This document shows, piece after piece, positions 8,372 through 15,547 of a stretch of DNA of 64,000 nt (positions are counted from its first letter, which is position 1; every line of letters begins with the position of its first letter). Source of the DNA: JADZAI01 sp964390465. GTDB taxonomy: Bacteria > Pseudomonadota > Alphaproteobacteria > Micropepsales > Micropepsaceae. The position numbers and the translations under genes are program-made. The stretch lies in assembly GCA_964390465.1 (NCBI GenBank), contig CAYMIJ010000012.1, forward strand, positions 9,999-73,998, given 5' to 3'. Below the pieces are notes generated by a model. It did no database searches. It was not told the origin of the DNA and saw only the letters and a program-made list of their open reading frames with translations.

Positions 8372-9562
8372 TTGCACGGCGAGGTTCTGATTGCAGGCGG
8401 TGGGATCGGCGGCGTTGCGGCGGCGCTGGCCCTTGCGCGCGCGGGTTTTGCCGTTCGGGTCTTTGAAGCCCGACCTGACCCGACCGAGGCAGGCGCCGGG
8501 CTTCAGGTCTCCGCCAATGGCGTCAAGGCGCTGCGGGCGCTCGGCATTGAAAGTGCGCTGACAGCTCGCGCATCACGGCCAGAAGCCATCGAGTTGCGCC
8601 TGCCGGACTCGGGGCGCGTGGTGAGCCGCGTGGAGCTTGGTAAGGCACACGAGGAAGCGTTTGGCGCGCCTTATCTCCATCTGCACCGCGCCGACCTTCA
8701 CGACATCCTCATGGATGCGGCCCGCGCCCACGCCAGTATAGCGATTGAACTTGGGCGACGTGTTCTCAGCGCCAGCCAGAGCAGCCAGTCTGTTACAGTG
8801 GACCTTGATGATGGTCGTCAGGTGAGTGGCAGCTTCCTGCTCGGTGCCGACGGTGTGCGCTCTACTTTGCGCCATGATGTCGCTGGACAGGATACGCCGC
8901 GCTTCACCGGTATGATGGCCTGGCGGGCCACGGTACCGATGTCGGAAGCGGAGCTAACCGTCCCACCGGTCGCGACAGTGTGGATGGGTAAAGGCCGTCA
9001 CCTCGTCACATACCCACTACTGCCCCGACGCATGATGAATCTGGTCGGCGTCGTCGAACGCGAAGGCTTTCTAGAAGAAAGCTGGTCAGCTCAAGGTTCG
9101 CGCGACGAGATGATGGCCGACTTCGGCGGCTGGCATGCCGAAACCGACGCCCTGCTGGCACGAGCCGACCAGCCCTTGCGCTGGGCGCTTTACGACCATG
9201 CGCCACTCAGCGTGTGGAGCGCCGGACGCATCGCGTTGCTAGGTGATGCCTGCCATGCGACGCCGCCTTTTCTGGCACAGGGGGCCTGTATGGCGCTGGA
9301 AGATGCTGTCGTGCTGGCGCGCTGTGTGACCAGATTGCCCGATGATATTCCAAGGGCGCTGCGCGACTATGGCGAAGCACGGCACCAGCGCACCGAGCGC
9401 GTGCTGAAAGCCTCATGGGCGAATGCATGGCGCTTTCATCTGGAATCGCCACTGCTGCGCACGCTGGTCTATGGCGGTCTCGCCATCGTCAACGCTATTG
9501 CGCCGTCTGGCCCGGCCCATATGTTCGACTGGCTCTATAATTACAGTCCAATCGAGGAATGA
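8372..9562 (+). CDS. FAD-dependent aromatic monooxygenase (salicylate hydroxylase-like)
   Basis: 396 aa group A flavoprotein monooxygenase. The Rossmann motif GGGIGGVAAALALARAGF starts at residue 9, a GADGVRS motif (FAD and NADPH) is central, and GRIALLGDACHATPPFLAQG is the second FAD motif near residue 283. These enzymes hydroxylate aromatic or related rings using NAD(P)H and O2. The start is TTG with a GAGGTG upstream; no better ATG precedes the conserved N-terminus. It follows the crotonase closely and is probably in its operon, which suggests oxidation of a cyclic substrate linked to CoA-dependent breakdown. Confidence 0.88.
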   Translation: MHGEVLIAGGGIGGVAAALALARAGFAVRVFEARPDPTEAGAGLQVSANGVKALRALGIESALTARASRPEAIELRLPDSGRVVSRVELGKAHEEAFGAPYLHLHRADLHDILMDAARAHASIAIELGRRVLSASQSSQSVTVDLDDGRQVSGSFLLGADGVRSTLRHDVAGQDTPRFTGMMAWRATVPMSEAELTVPPVATVWMGKGRHLVTYPLLPRRMMNLVGVVEREGFLEESWSAQGSRDEMMADFGGWHAETDALLARADQPLRWALYDHAPLSVWSAGRIALLGDACHATPPFLAQGACMALEDAVVLARCVTRLPDDIPRALRDYGEARHQRTERVLKASWANAWRFHLESPLLRTLVYGGLAIVNAIAPSGPAHMFDWLYNYSPIEE

Positions 9563-9640
9563 ATTTATATCTTTCAACTGACATCATCATGCACTGATAT
9601 TTAACTTGAAATTTTACACACACTTATTACATCTAATTTT

Positions 9641-10177
9641 ATGAAAATAGCCAGCATTGAAAAACACCTTAAGCCCTATAACTTGATCCGCGGGAGGAAG
9701 ACAACAATTAACAATGCATTTGCATCACTTATTGCTTCTTATGATGATTATGATATAGTAAAAAAACACCTTGATAAAGATATTATCCAGCATTTTGAGC
9801 AAAATTCAGATGAATTGCATTGTGTTTATTGTGTAGATAAAAAGGCTGATGCCTGGGATCATATATACTCTTTAGTTAAAAATGGTCGATACAGCGGTTA
9901 TGGAAATAAACTATACAACTTAGTTCCTTGCTGTAATAGTTGTAATGGTAAAAAAGGCAATAAAAACTGGGATGAATTTGTAACACAACTCCACTCTAAT
10001 GACAAAAAAACGCGATCAAAAGTTATGAGAAAAATAAAATCATATGTGAAAAAATGCAAAAAAGATCCTATCATAGAAGAAACGGACAATCACAAAGAAA
10101 TCAGAAAAATACAAGAAATAATATTAAAACTAATGGAGTGTGCAGACATATTGAGCAACAACATAAGGGGGAAATAA
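9641..10177 (+). CDS. HNH endonuclease-like protein in an AT-rich island
   Basis: 178 aa, rich in Lys, Asn and Ile, and far lower in GC than every neighbour. An HNH/zinc-finger nuclease core is visible: C61-x2-C64, then W72-D73-H74, N93, C98-x2-C101 and a following KKGNKNW. In the beta-beta-alpha-metal fold D73-H74 and N93 would coordinate the metal and the four cysteines would hold zinc. The flanking N- and C-terminal regions are not recognised. No clear ribosome binding site precedes the ATG. Base composition, codon use and lack of related neighbours indicate recent horizontal acquisition. Possible roles include a solitary restriction nuclease or other defence nuclease; none is shown. Confidence 0.75.
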   Translation: MKIASIEKHLKPYNLIRGRKTTINNAFASLIASYDDYDIVKKHLDKDIIQHFEQNSDELHCVYCVDKKADAWDHIYSLVKNGRYSGYGNKLYNLVPCCNSCNGKKGNKNWDEFVTQLHSNDKKTRSKVMRKIKSYVKKCKKDPIIEETDNHKEIRKIQEIILKLMECADILSNNIRGK

Positions 10178-10204
10178 TTAGTTTAAAGTGAATACATTTA
10201 ATGT

Positions 10205-11053
10205 TTAAATCATCTGGACTTGATCCAGCACACCCAGCCGCACCGGCATATCTTTCAACAGATTGTCCAGCTGTGCGCGGGCCTGCGCATTGGATCGCTG
10301 CACGCGCTCGGCCAGGATCAACTCGTTCTTCTGGGTGTGCTCAAACCCGGTGAACTCGGTAATCCGCACCTTATAGCCATGCGCCTCAAGCAGAAGCGCG
10401 CGGATGGTGTTGGTGATGTGTGCACCAAACGCTCGGCGCTGGATTGGATGTCGCCACAGCGCATCCGTGGCGCCATGCACATCTTCCAGAAGCCGCGCCG
10501 CTTCCGCCTGACAGCACGGCACCAGCGCAATCGCGGCAGCGTCATGCTTCAGCGCATAGCGAATGGCATCGTCGGTTGCGGTGTCACAGGCATGCAGCGC
10601 CGTCACCAGCGAGACGCGCTGCCCTCCCGCAATCGCATCGGCCTGCGCTGAAGCGATGGGTGCGGCAGCGATCCGCACCCGTTCAAAACCGGCCTCCGCC
10701 GCAATGGCGCGCGCTGTCTCTGCCAGATCGGCGCGGGTCTCCACGGCACCCAGCACCCCGTGCCCCATTGGCCCGATCATGAGATCATAGAGGATGAGGC
10801 CGAGATAGGACTTGCCCGCGCCCAGATCAACGATCAGCGGCTCGGCGTCTTTCTCATAGAGCCGGTCGATCACCGGCTTCAGCAACTGCACCAGATGCAG
10901 CACCTGTTTCAGCTTGCGACGTGAGTCCTGATTGATGCGCCCGTCCGGGGTGAGGATATGCAACGCTTTGAGCAGTTCGCGCGATTGCCCCGGCCAAAGC
11001 CCGGTCAGGTCATCCTGTGCGTCAGGTGCACTCCCCTGCTTGCGGCGTGCCAT
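10205..11053 (-). CDS. SAM-dependent methyltransferase (Methyltransf_32-like)
   Basis: 282 aa. Motif I is LIVDLGAGKSYLGLILYDL, followed by ALHACDTATDDAIRYAL and LVPCCQAE, the pattern of the Methyltransf_32/METTL25-type domain. The substrate is unknown (RNA or protein in related families). The start MARRKQGSA is chosen because the frame upstream runs into the lipoprotein gene, which stops only 2 bases before this ATG. It converges with the HNH gene, leaving 27 bases between the stops. It is not a DNA-methyltransferase partner of the HNH gene: the NPPY/DPPY motifs are absent. Confidence 0.82.
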   Translation of the reverse strand: MARRKQGSAPDAQDDLTGLWPGQSRELLKALHILTPDGRINQDSRRKLKQVLHLVQLLKPVIDRLYEKDAEPLIVDLGAGKSYLGLILYDLMIGPMGHGVLGAVETRADLAETARAIAAEAGFERVRIAAAPIASAQADAIAGGQRVSLVTALHACDTATDDAIRYALKHDAAAIALVPCCQAEAARLLEDVHGATDALWRHPIQRRAFGAHITNTIRALLLEAHGYKVRITEFTGFEHTQKNELILAERVQRSNAQARAQLDNLLKDMPVRLGVLDQVQMI

Positions 11054-11055
11054 GT

Positions 11056-11274
11056 TCAGCGCCCGATCTCGCCGCCACAGGCGTGCAGGCCCGACATATA
11101 GCCGCGCCGAAACAGCTCTGTCTGGTCGCCGGGGATGGTAGCGCGGGCCGTGCGCGACATCTGTGCGGCGGCGCATCCGGCCTCGTAACCAGCCCGAAAC
11201 TCAGGGTCATCCACGGCAGCAGGCGTCGCACAGGCCGCCAGCATCAGAAACAAGGGCAATACGATCATCCTCAT
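11056..11274 (-). CDS. Small putative lipoprotein
   Basis: 72 aa from MRMIVLPLFLMLAACATP: a hydrophobic leader ending in the lipobox LAAC, with the cysteine as residue 16. The mature part is short and contains FRAGYEAGCAAAQ and FRRGYMSGLHACGG, two similar segments that look like a degenerate internal repeat with paired cysteines. It is probably an outer-membrane lipoprotein. The start is uncertain because another ATG lies two codons downstream and one 57 bases upstream. It is cotranscribed with the methyltransferase. I do not recognise the family. Confidence 0.65.
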   Translation of the reverse strand: MRMIVLPLFLMLAACATPAAVDDPEFRAGYEAGCAAAQMSRTARATIPGDQTELFRRGYMSGLHACGGEIGR

Positions 11275-11502
11275 GGCGCGCAATCTGATGCAGGTCCGTG
11301 AAAATGCAACATGCAATGACTGAGGATTCATCAGCCCACGGACGAATGAACCCTAAAGCGAGTCAGATTTCCGGGTTCGAATCGGATCGTAAACAAAAAA
11401 ATGATTAAAATCAGTGGGTTATTGAAGATTACGCTTGCGTGAGCAGGGCAAATCACTTCATGGTTAACACCAGATGAATACGGTGTCGGGGGATGCCTGC
11501 CC

Positions 11503-12054
11503 ATGGGTAATGTAACAGTGACGCTGGATCAGGACTCACTTTTGTCCGACCAGCGAGAGGTTCTGGATTATTGGTCGAGTCTGAAAAAATGTGGCGGTCT
11601 GCCCTGCCTGAGTGATTTTCGCCCTGCGTCACTCGTCAAGCGCCTACCCAAAATCAGCCTGATTGACGCGACCCCCGAAGGCTTTCGCTATCGCCTCGCA
11701 GGCACCGGGTTGCGCGAGCGCTATAATATTGAACTGACGGGTCGGATGGCAGATGACGCCGCTCTTGGCGGCATGCAGGTCGCCTTATGGCAACAAGTTC
11801 TTCCGCGCGTGATTGCAAGCGGTGAAGGTGCCAGCGGGTTTATGCCTTTGATGCGGTCCGGTCGTATCGGTCTTGTTCAGGCGTGGCTGCGTCTGCCGTT
11901 GGCAGGGCGTGATGGACGTATCACCACCATTCTAGGCTATGATCGCTTTCTGCCACTGCAGCGCATGCCGGCTTATGGTGACGCTGAAGCCGCTCCGATT
12001 CTACATGCCTGGCAGACTACAAATGTTTCAGCTGCCCTCCACGCCACGGCATAA
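11503..12054 (+). CDS. PAS domain protein (PAS_5 family)
   Basis: 183 aa. The N-terminal LKKCGGLPCLSDFRPASLVKRLPKISLID pattern (split here: LPCLSDFRPASLVKRLP near residue 33, then KISLIDATPEGFRYRL) and a C-terminal TTILGYDRFLPL are typical of the single-domain PAS_5 proteins common in Alphaproteobacteria. No output domain, kinase or membrane segment is seen. It likely acts as a sensor or adaptor, partner unknown. GGGGGA lies about 10 bases before the ATG. The upstream region holds two GANTC sites (11360, 11379) and a GTTAAC (11463), compatible with CcrM or CtrA influence but not proof. Confidence 0.8.
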   Translation: MGNVTVTLDQDSLLSDQREVLDYWSSLKKCGGLPCLSDFRPASLVKRLPKISLIDATPEGFRYRLAGTGLRERYNIELTGRMADDAALGGMQVALWQQVLPRVIASGEGASGFMPLMRSGRIGLVQAWLRLPLAGRDGRITTILGYDRFLPLQRMPAYGDAEAAPILHAWQTTNVSAALHATA

Positions 12055-12091
12055 CAGGACGAACCCGGTAAGGACTAAAGTCATATTTGGG

Positions 12092-12120
12092 TTGCACTGG
12101 CGATAAAGGATAGTTATCCT
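12092..12120 (+). promoter_or_regulatory. Candidate sigma-70 promoter with overlapping palindrome for the DUF6456 gene
   Basis: TTGCAC (12092-12097) and TATCCT (12115-12120) are separated by exactly 17 bases. The -10 region is part of the palindrome AGGATA-GT-TATCCT (12107-12120), a possible operator. The predicted transcript would begin about 25 bases before the CAGGAG ribosome binding site and GTG start of the next gene. Confidence 0.45.
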
Positions 12121-12153
12121 ATCTCTGCCCATTCCCCGGGCAGGAGCAAACCC

Positions 12154-12912
12154 GTGCCGTCAGCGCCATCACATATCGCAGACAAAGAAGTTGAGCGCGA
12201 AGCCAGGCGCATCTTCCGCCATATGGAGAAAGGCTTTCTTGAACCACGCGGGCGTCACCTCTACGCCCTGGCCACGGCGCCGGGCGGACGCGCGAAGCTC
12301 TCAGTTCCTTCAGTTATGGTCATCGCCTTTGCCGCCCGCGGATGGGTGCAACGCGATGACGCGGGCTGCTACCATCTGACGCCGGTGGGCGCTTCGTCGG
12401 TCAAACAGCCATCGGCACTATCCCTTCCCGTCAGCACACAGGCGCTCTCGCCACTCGACTTTCTTCTGCGCCATGTAGAGGCCGACGGGACACATTATCT
12501 CCGGCCCCATCAGACAGAAGCGGCTCTACGACTGGCGACCGATTTCCAGCAGGCACAGATGCGTCCGCGCGTCACGACTAACATCGAAGCGCTGCAAGGT
12601 GGTCGTGTACCATTCGTCAACCGCACTGAGAACGCCAATGTCTCAGCCAGCGATGCCAAACGCCGCTGCCTTGCAGCGCTGGATGCGGCCGGGCCCGGGC
12701 TGGCTGATTTCCTGTTTGATGTCGTCTGTCTGGAAGTGGGTCTCAGCGACAGTGAACGTCAGCACGGCCTGCCGCAGCGCGCCGGCAAAGCGGTTCTGCG
12801 CATGGCTCTTGAACGTCTCGCCGTTCACTACGGCCTGCAATCAGGAACACGCCGCGAAGGCCGCATCGACGTATGGCGCACCAGCAAAGCTGGCGCGTTC
12901 AGCACCGCATAA
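12154..12912 (+). CDS. DUF6456 domain protein
   Basis: 252 aa. The C-terminal half has the DUF6456 pattern: SPLDFLLRHVEADG, YLRPHQTEAALRLATDFQ, AQMRPRVTTN, DAAGPGLADFLFDVVCLEVG and AVLRMALERLAVHYGL. The N-terminal half resembles a winged-helix-like region ending in HLTPVGASSV. The family is restricted largely to Alphaproteobacteria and lacks a firm function; a DNA-associated role is only suggested by the helical architecture. The GTG start has CAGGAG 7 bases upstream. It converges with ispE 10 bases away. Confidence 0.82.
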   Translation: MPSAPSHIADKEVEREARRIFRHMEKGFLEPRGRHLYALATAPGGRAKLSVPSVMVIAFAARGWVQRDDAGCYHLTPVGASSVKQPSALSLPVSTQALSPLDFLLRHVEADGTHYLRPHQTEAALRLATDFQQAQMRPRVTTNIEALQGGRVPFVNRTENANVSASDAKRRCLAALDAAGPGLADFLFDVVCLEVGLSDSERQHGLPQRAGKAVLRMALERLAVHYGLQSGTRREGRIDVWRTSKAGAFSTA

Positions 12913-12922
12913 GTGCATGTTT

Positions 12923-13807
12923 TCAGCAATCCAATCGTGTGGCTGCCGCCCACCATGCAGGTCGCGCGCGTTTGATGGCAATAGCAGCGGCCTGCGCCGA
13001 CGCGTCGTCGTGAAACAGCGCAAAGCAAGTCGCGCCCGAACCTGACATGCGGGCCAGCAGCGCGCCCGTCTGCTGCCTCAGCGCGTCAAGAACAGCGCCG
13101 GTCACCGGCTGCATGGCTACAGCCGCCATCTCCATATCATTGCCGGTATTCTGAAGAACCGCAGCAAGATGCGCAGCATCGCGGATGTCGGGTGGCAATG
13201 CCACCATCCCAGAACCACGCCGCTGTGTGAGCCGTGCGAACACGTCTGCGGTTGAAACGGCAACGCCCGGATTGACCAGCACCACGGCCACGGCTGGCAG
13301 ATCCGGGCCCGGCTGTACCTGCTCGCCTCGCCCCGACATCAGCGCCGAGCGGTTGAAGACACAGACCGGCACATCCGATCCGATCTCTGTGCCCAGCGTC
13401 ATCAGGTCATTGCCGTCAGCGCCAAGCCCCCAAAGCTCGTTCAAAAGATGGAGTGTTGCCGCCGCATCGGCAGACCCGCCACCTATGCCCGACGCTGCGG
13501 GCAGTTTTTTTGTCAGACGCAGGGAAGCGCCCGTGTCAACGGGAATGCCATACGCGCGCGCCGCATCGCGCAGGGTATGGGCCGCTCGCAGCACCAGATT
13601 CTCGGCGTCCGTCGGAATGCTGGCCGCAAACGGACCATCCACCTGTAACGAGAGATCACGGCCCACACACTCAGCCTCAAGCGTGTCGCCCAATGCGGCG
13701 AAGGCCACCCAGCTCATCAGGCTGTGGAAACCATCGGCACGCTTCGTGCCGACATGCAGAAACAGATTGATCTTCGCACGGGCCAGCGCCGAAAGGCGGC
13801 TGTTCAT
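12923..13807 (-). CDS. ispE: 4-diphosphocytidyl-2-C-methyl-D-erythritol kinase
   Basis: 294 aa GHMP-family kinase that phosphorylates CDP-ME in the MEP pathway to IPP and DMAPP. The N-terminal ARAKINLFLHVG includes the catalytic lysine (K12), the ATP-binding loop is LPAASGIGGGSADAAATL (102-119), GTEIGSDVPVCVF holds the catalytic aspartate, and a third GHMP motif ARMSGSGATCFALF is near the C-terminus. The start chosen overlaps the TPR gene stop by an ATGA. ispH of the same pathway lies about 35 kb away in this window. Confidence 0.95.
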   Translation of the reverse strand: MNSRLSALARAKINLFLHVGTKRADGFHSLMSWVAFAALGDTLEAECVGRDLSLQVDGPFAASIPTDAENLVLRAAHTLRDAARAYGIPVDTGASLRLTKKLPAASGIGGGSADAAATLHLLNELWGLGADGNDLMTLGTEIGSDVPVCVFNRSALMSGRGEQVQPGPDLPAVAVVLVNPGVAVSTADVFARLTQRRGSGMVALPPDIRDAAHLAAVLQNTGNDMEMAAVAMQPVTGAVLDALRQQTGALLARMSGSGATCFALFHDDASAQAAAIAIKRARPAWWAAATRLDC

Positions 13808-15537
13808 TGCTGGGCTGCGCTCTCCAGCGCCTCGCCTGCCGCCAGCCCCGCCTCCAGCTTGGCTTTCACGATCGCCAGACGCTCCGGCTCCGGCTTCAGG
13901 CTGAGCGCATGATACCACATGAACTTCGCCTCCCGCTGACGACCGACCTGCCAGTAGGCGTCACCCAGATGCTCGTTCACCGTGGGATCATAAGGGATAA
14001 GCGCCAATGCCTTTTCCAGAATCCCGGCAGACTTGGGATATTGTCCCAGCCGGTAATACGCCCAACCGAGCGAATCCATAATGGCACCTTCGGTGGGCTG
14101 GGCATCGACAGCCCGTTGCAGCATGGCAAGCGCCTCATCCACATGCTCGTGCCGCTCGATCCATGTATAGGCCAGATAGTTCATCACCTCGGGCTGCTCG
14201 GGTGACAAGCTCAACGCCTGACGGAAATCGGCTTCGGCCTCTGACCAGCGTTTGGAACGTTCCAGCGCGATGCCGCGTGCGAAGAATAAAATCCAGTCGT
14301 CACGCGTAAGAGGCTGGGCCGCCTGGCTGATGGCGCGCGAATACGCTGCGACGGCTTCATTCCACCGCTTTGCGCTGCGATAGACATCGCCAAGTGCGCT
14401 GGCCGCCAGACTGCTCGAATCTTCACGCCGCTCCATTTTCTCCAGAAGAGCGATCGCCTCATCCTCGCGCTTCGACTTGTAGAGCAGGTCAGCCGCCGCG
14501 ACATTTGATGTCACGAAATAGGGCGAGCCCTCCGGCACGGCCCGGTAGGCAGTGATGGCTTCATCAATGCGTTTCACCCGCTCCAGCGCGTGGCCCAGAA
14601 AGGCCGCCGCGCCATCGTGGGCCGGGTCGAGATAGAGCGCCAGACGCAGATAGACGATAGCGGCATCGCCGGTGTCGCCGCTGCTGACTGCGCTGGCGAC
14701 GCCATAAAACCCTTCGGCAGCACCCTGCTGTGCCGTGCGGATGCGCTGTCCAACAGGCTTGCCCGCCCTCAAATGGTCACGCGCCAACAACACAACGGGA
14801 TTACCGGGTTCAGTGCCAATTAGCGTATCCAGCACTTTCAGCGCATCGCCTGAACGCCCTGTGGCCTGCAACCATGATGCATAAGCGAGCGCCACGGTCA
14901 GGCTCTTGCCCGCAGTGGCGCGGTCTGCCGCGGCGAAGGCTTCATCCGCCCCGGTCGGATTATTGATCGCCTCTTCCAGTCGCGCCCTATGATAGGAAAT
15001 GAAAACGTCCGAGGTTGCATCACCCGTCGGCGAAAGCAGCGCGCGGGCGCTGGTTACATCGCCAGCGCCAAAAGCGGTCCACGCCAGCGCAAGTGCGGTG
15101 ACCAGATCAAGTCTTTCCGGCGGATGCGCAGAATCGAAATGGCCTTTTGCCTCAGCATAACTGCCCTGCTTCAGTGCGGTGACGCCCTTCACCAGCGGCG
15201 ACAGGTCCGACAGCGGATCAGCTTTGGAAACGCTGTCCGCCAGACGCCCGGCCATTTCCATTTCGCCCGCTGCGACCGCGAACACGAAAGCCTTGGAAAG
15301 AATTGCCGCATTGTCAGGGTCACGCGCCAATACGGCCAGATAGCGGGCCGAAGCAACGCGTGCATCCCGCGTGGTGGCCGCATTGCTGGCGACGAGATAA
15401 TCGCCATAAACGGACCCATGCGAGCGCAGATCATCGCCATCACCGCGCGCCGAAAGACCCGTGGTGCCACAGCCCGCAAGCGCCAGCATCACGGACAGCC
15501 CGGCAAGTCGGCGCCCGAAGGCTGAATGAACGCGCAA
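13804..15537 (-). CDS. TPR-repeat lipoprotein
   Basis: 577 aa. The TTG start is 10 bases after the ETF-QO stop with AAGGA at good spacing; it gives a signal sequence ending in the lipobox LALAGC. The rest is made of tetratricopeptide repeats, most evident in VMNYLAYTWIERHEHVDEAL, MDSLGWAYYRLGQYPKSAGI and NEHLGDAYWQVGRQREAKF near the C-terminus. TPR lipoproteins scaffold protein complexes in the periplasm or at the outer membrane. The same placement between ETF-QO and ispE occurs in other Alphaproteobacteria. The specific partner is unknown. Confidence 0.88.
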   Translation of the reverse strand: MRVHSAFGRRLAGLSVMLALAGCGTTGLSARGDGDDLRSHGSVYGDYLVASNAATTRDARVASARYLAVLARDPDNAAILSKAFVFAVAAGEMEMAGRLADSVSKADPLSDLSPLVKGVTALKQGSYAEAKGHFDSAHPPERLDLVTALALAWTAFGAGDVTSARALLSPTGDATSDVFISYHRARLEEAINNPTGADEAFAAADRATAGKSLTVALAYASWLQATGRSGDALKVLDTLIGTEPGNPVVLLARDHLRAGKPVGQRIRTAQQGAAEGFYGVASAVSSGDTGDAAIVYLRLALYLDPAHDGAAAFLGHALERVKRIDEAITAYRAVPEGSPYFVTSNVAAADLLYKSKREDEAIALLEKMERREDSSSLAASALGDVYRSAKRWNEAVAAYSRAISQAAQPLTRDDWILFFARGIALERSKRWSEAEADFRQALSLSPEQPEVMNYLAYTWIERHEHVDEALAMLQRAVDAQPTEGAIMDSLGWAYYRLGQYPKSAGILEKALALIPYDPTVNEHLGDAYWQVGRQREAKFMWYHALSLKPEPERLAIVKAKLEAGLAAGEALESAAQQ

Positions 15538-15547
15538 AGCTTTGTCC

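Noticed and set aside
9641..11053. HNH gene plus adjacent methyltransferase as a restriction-modification pair
   Set aside because: The methyltransferase is of Methyltransf_32 type without NPPY/DPPY DNA-amino-methyltransferase motifs, is convergent, and has normal GC; only the HNH gene is foreign-looking.
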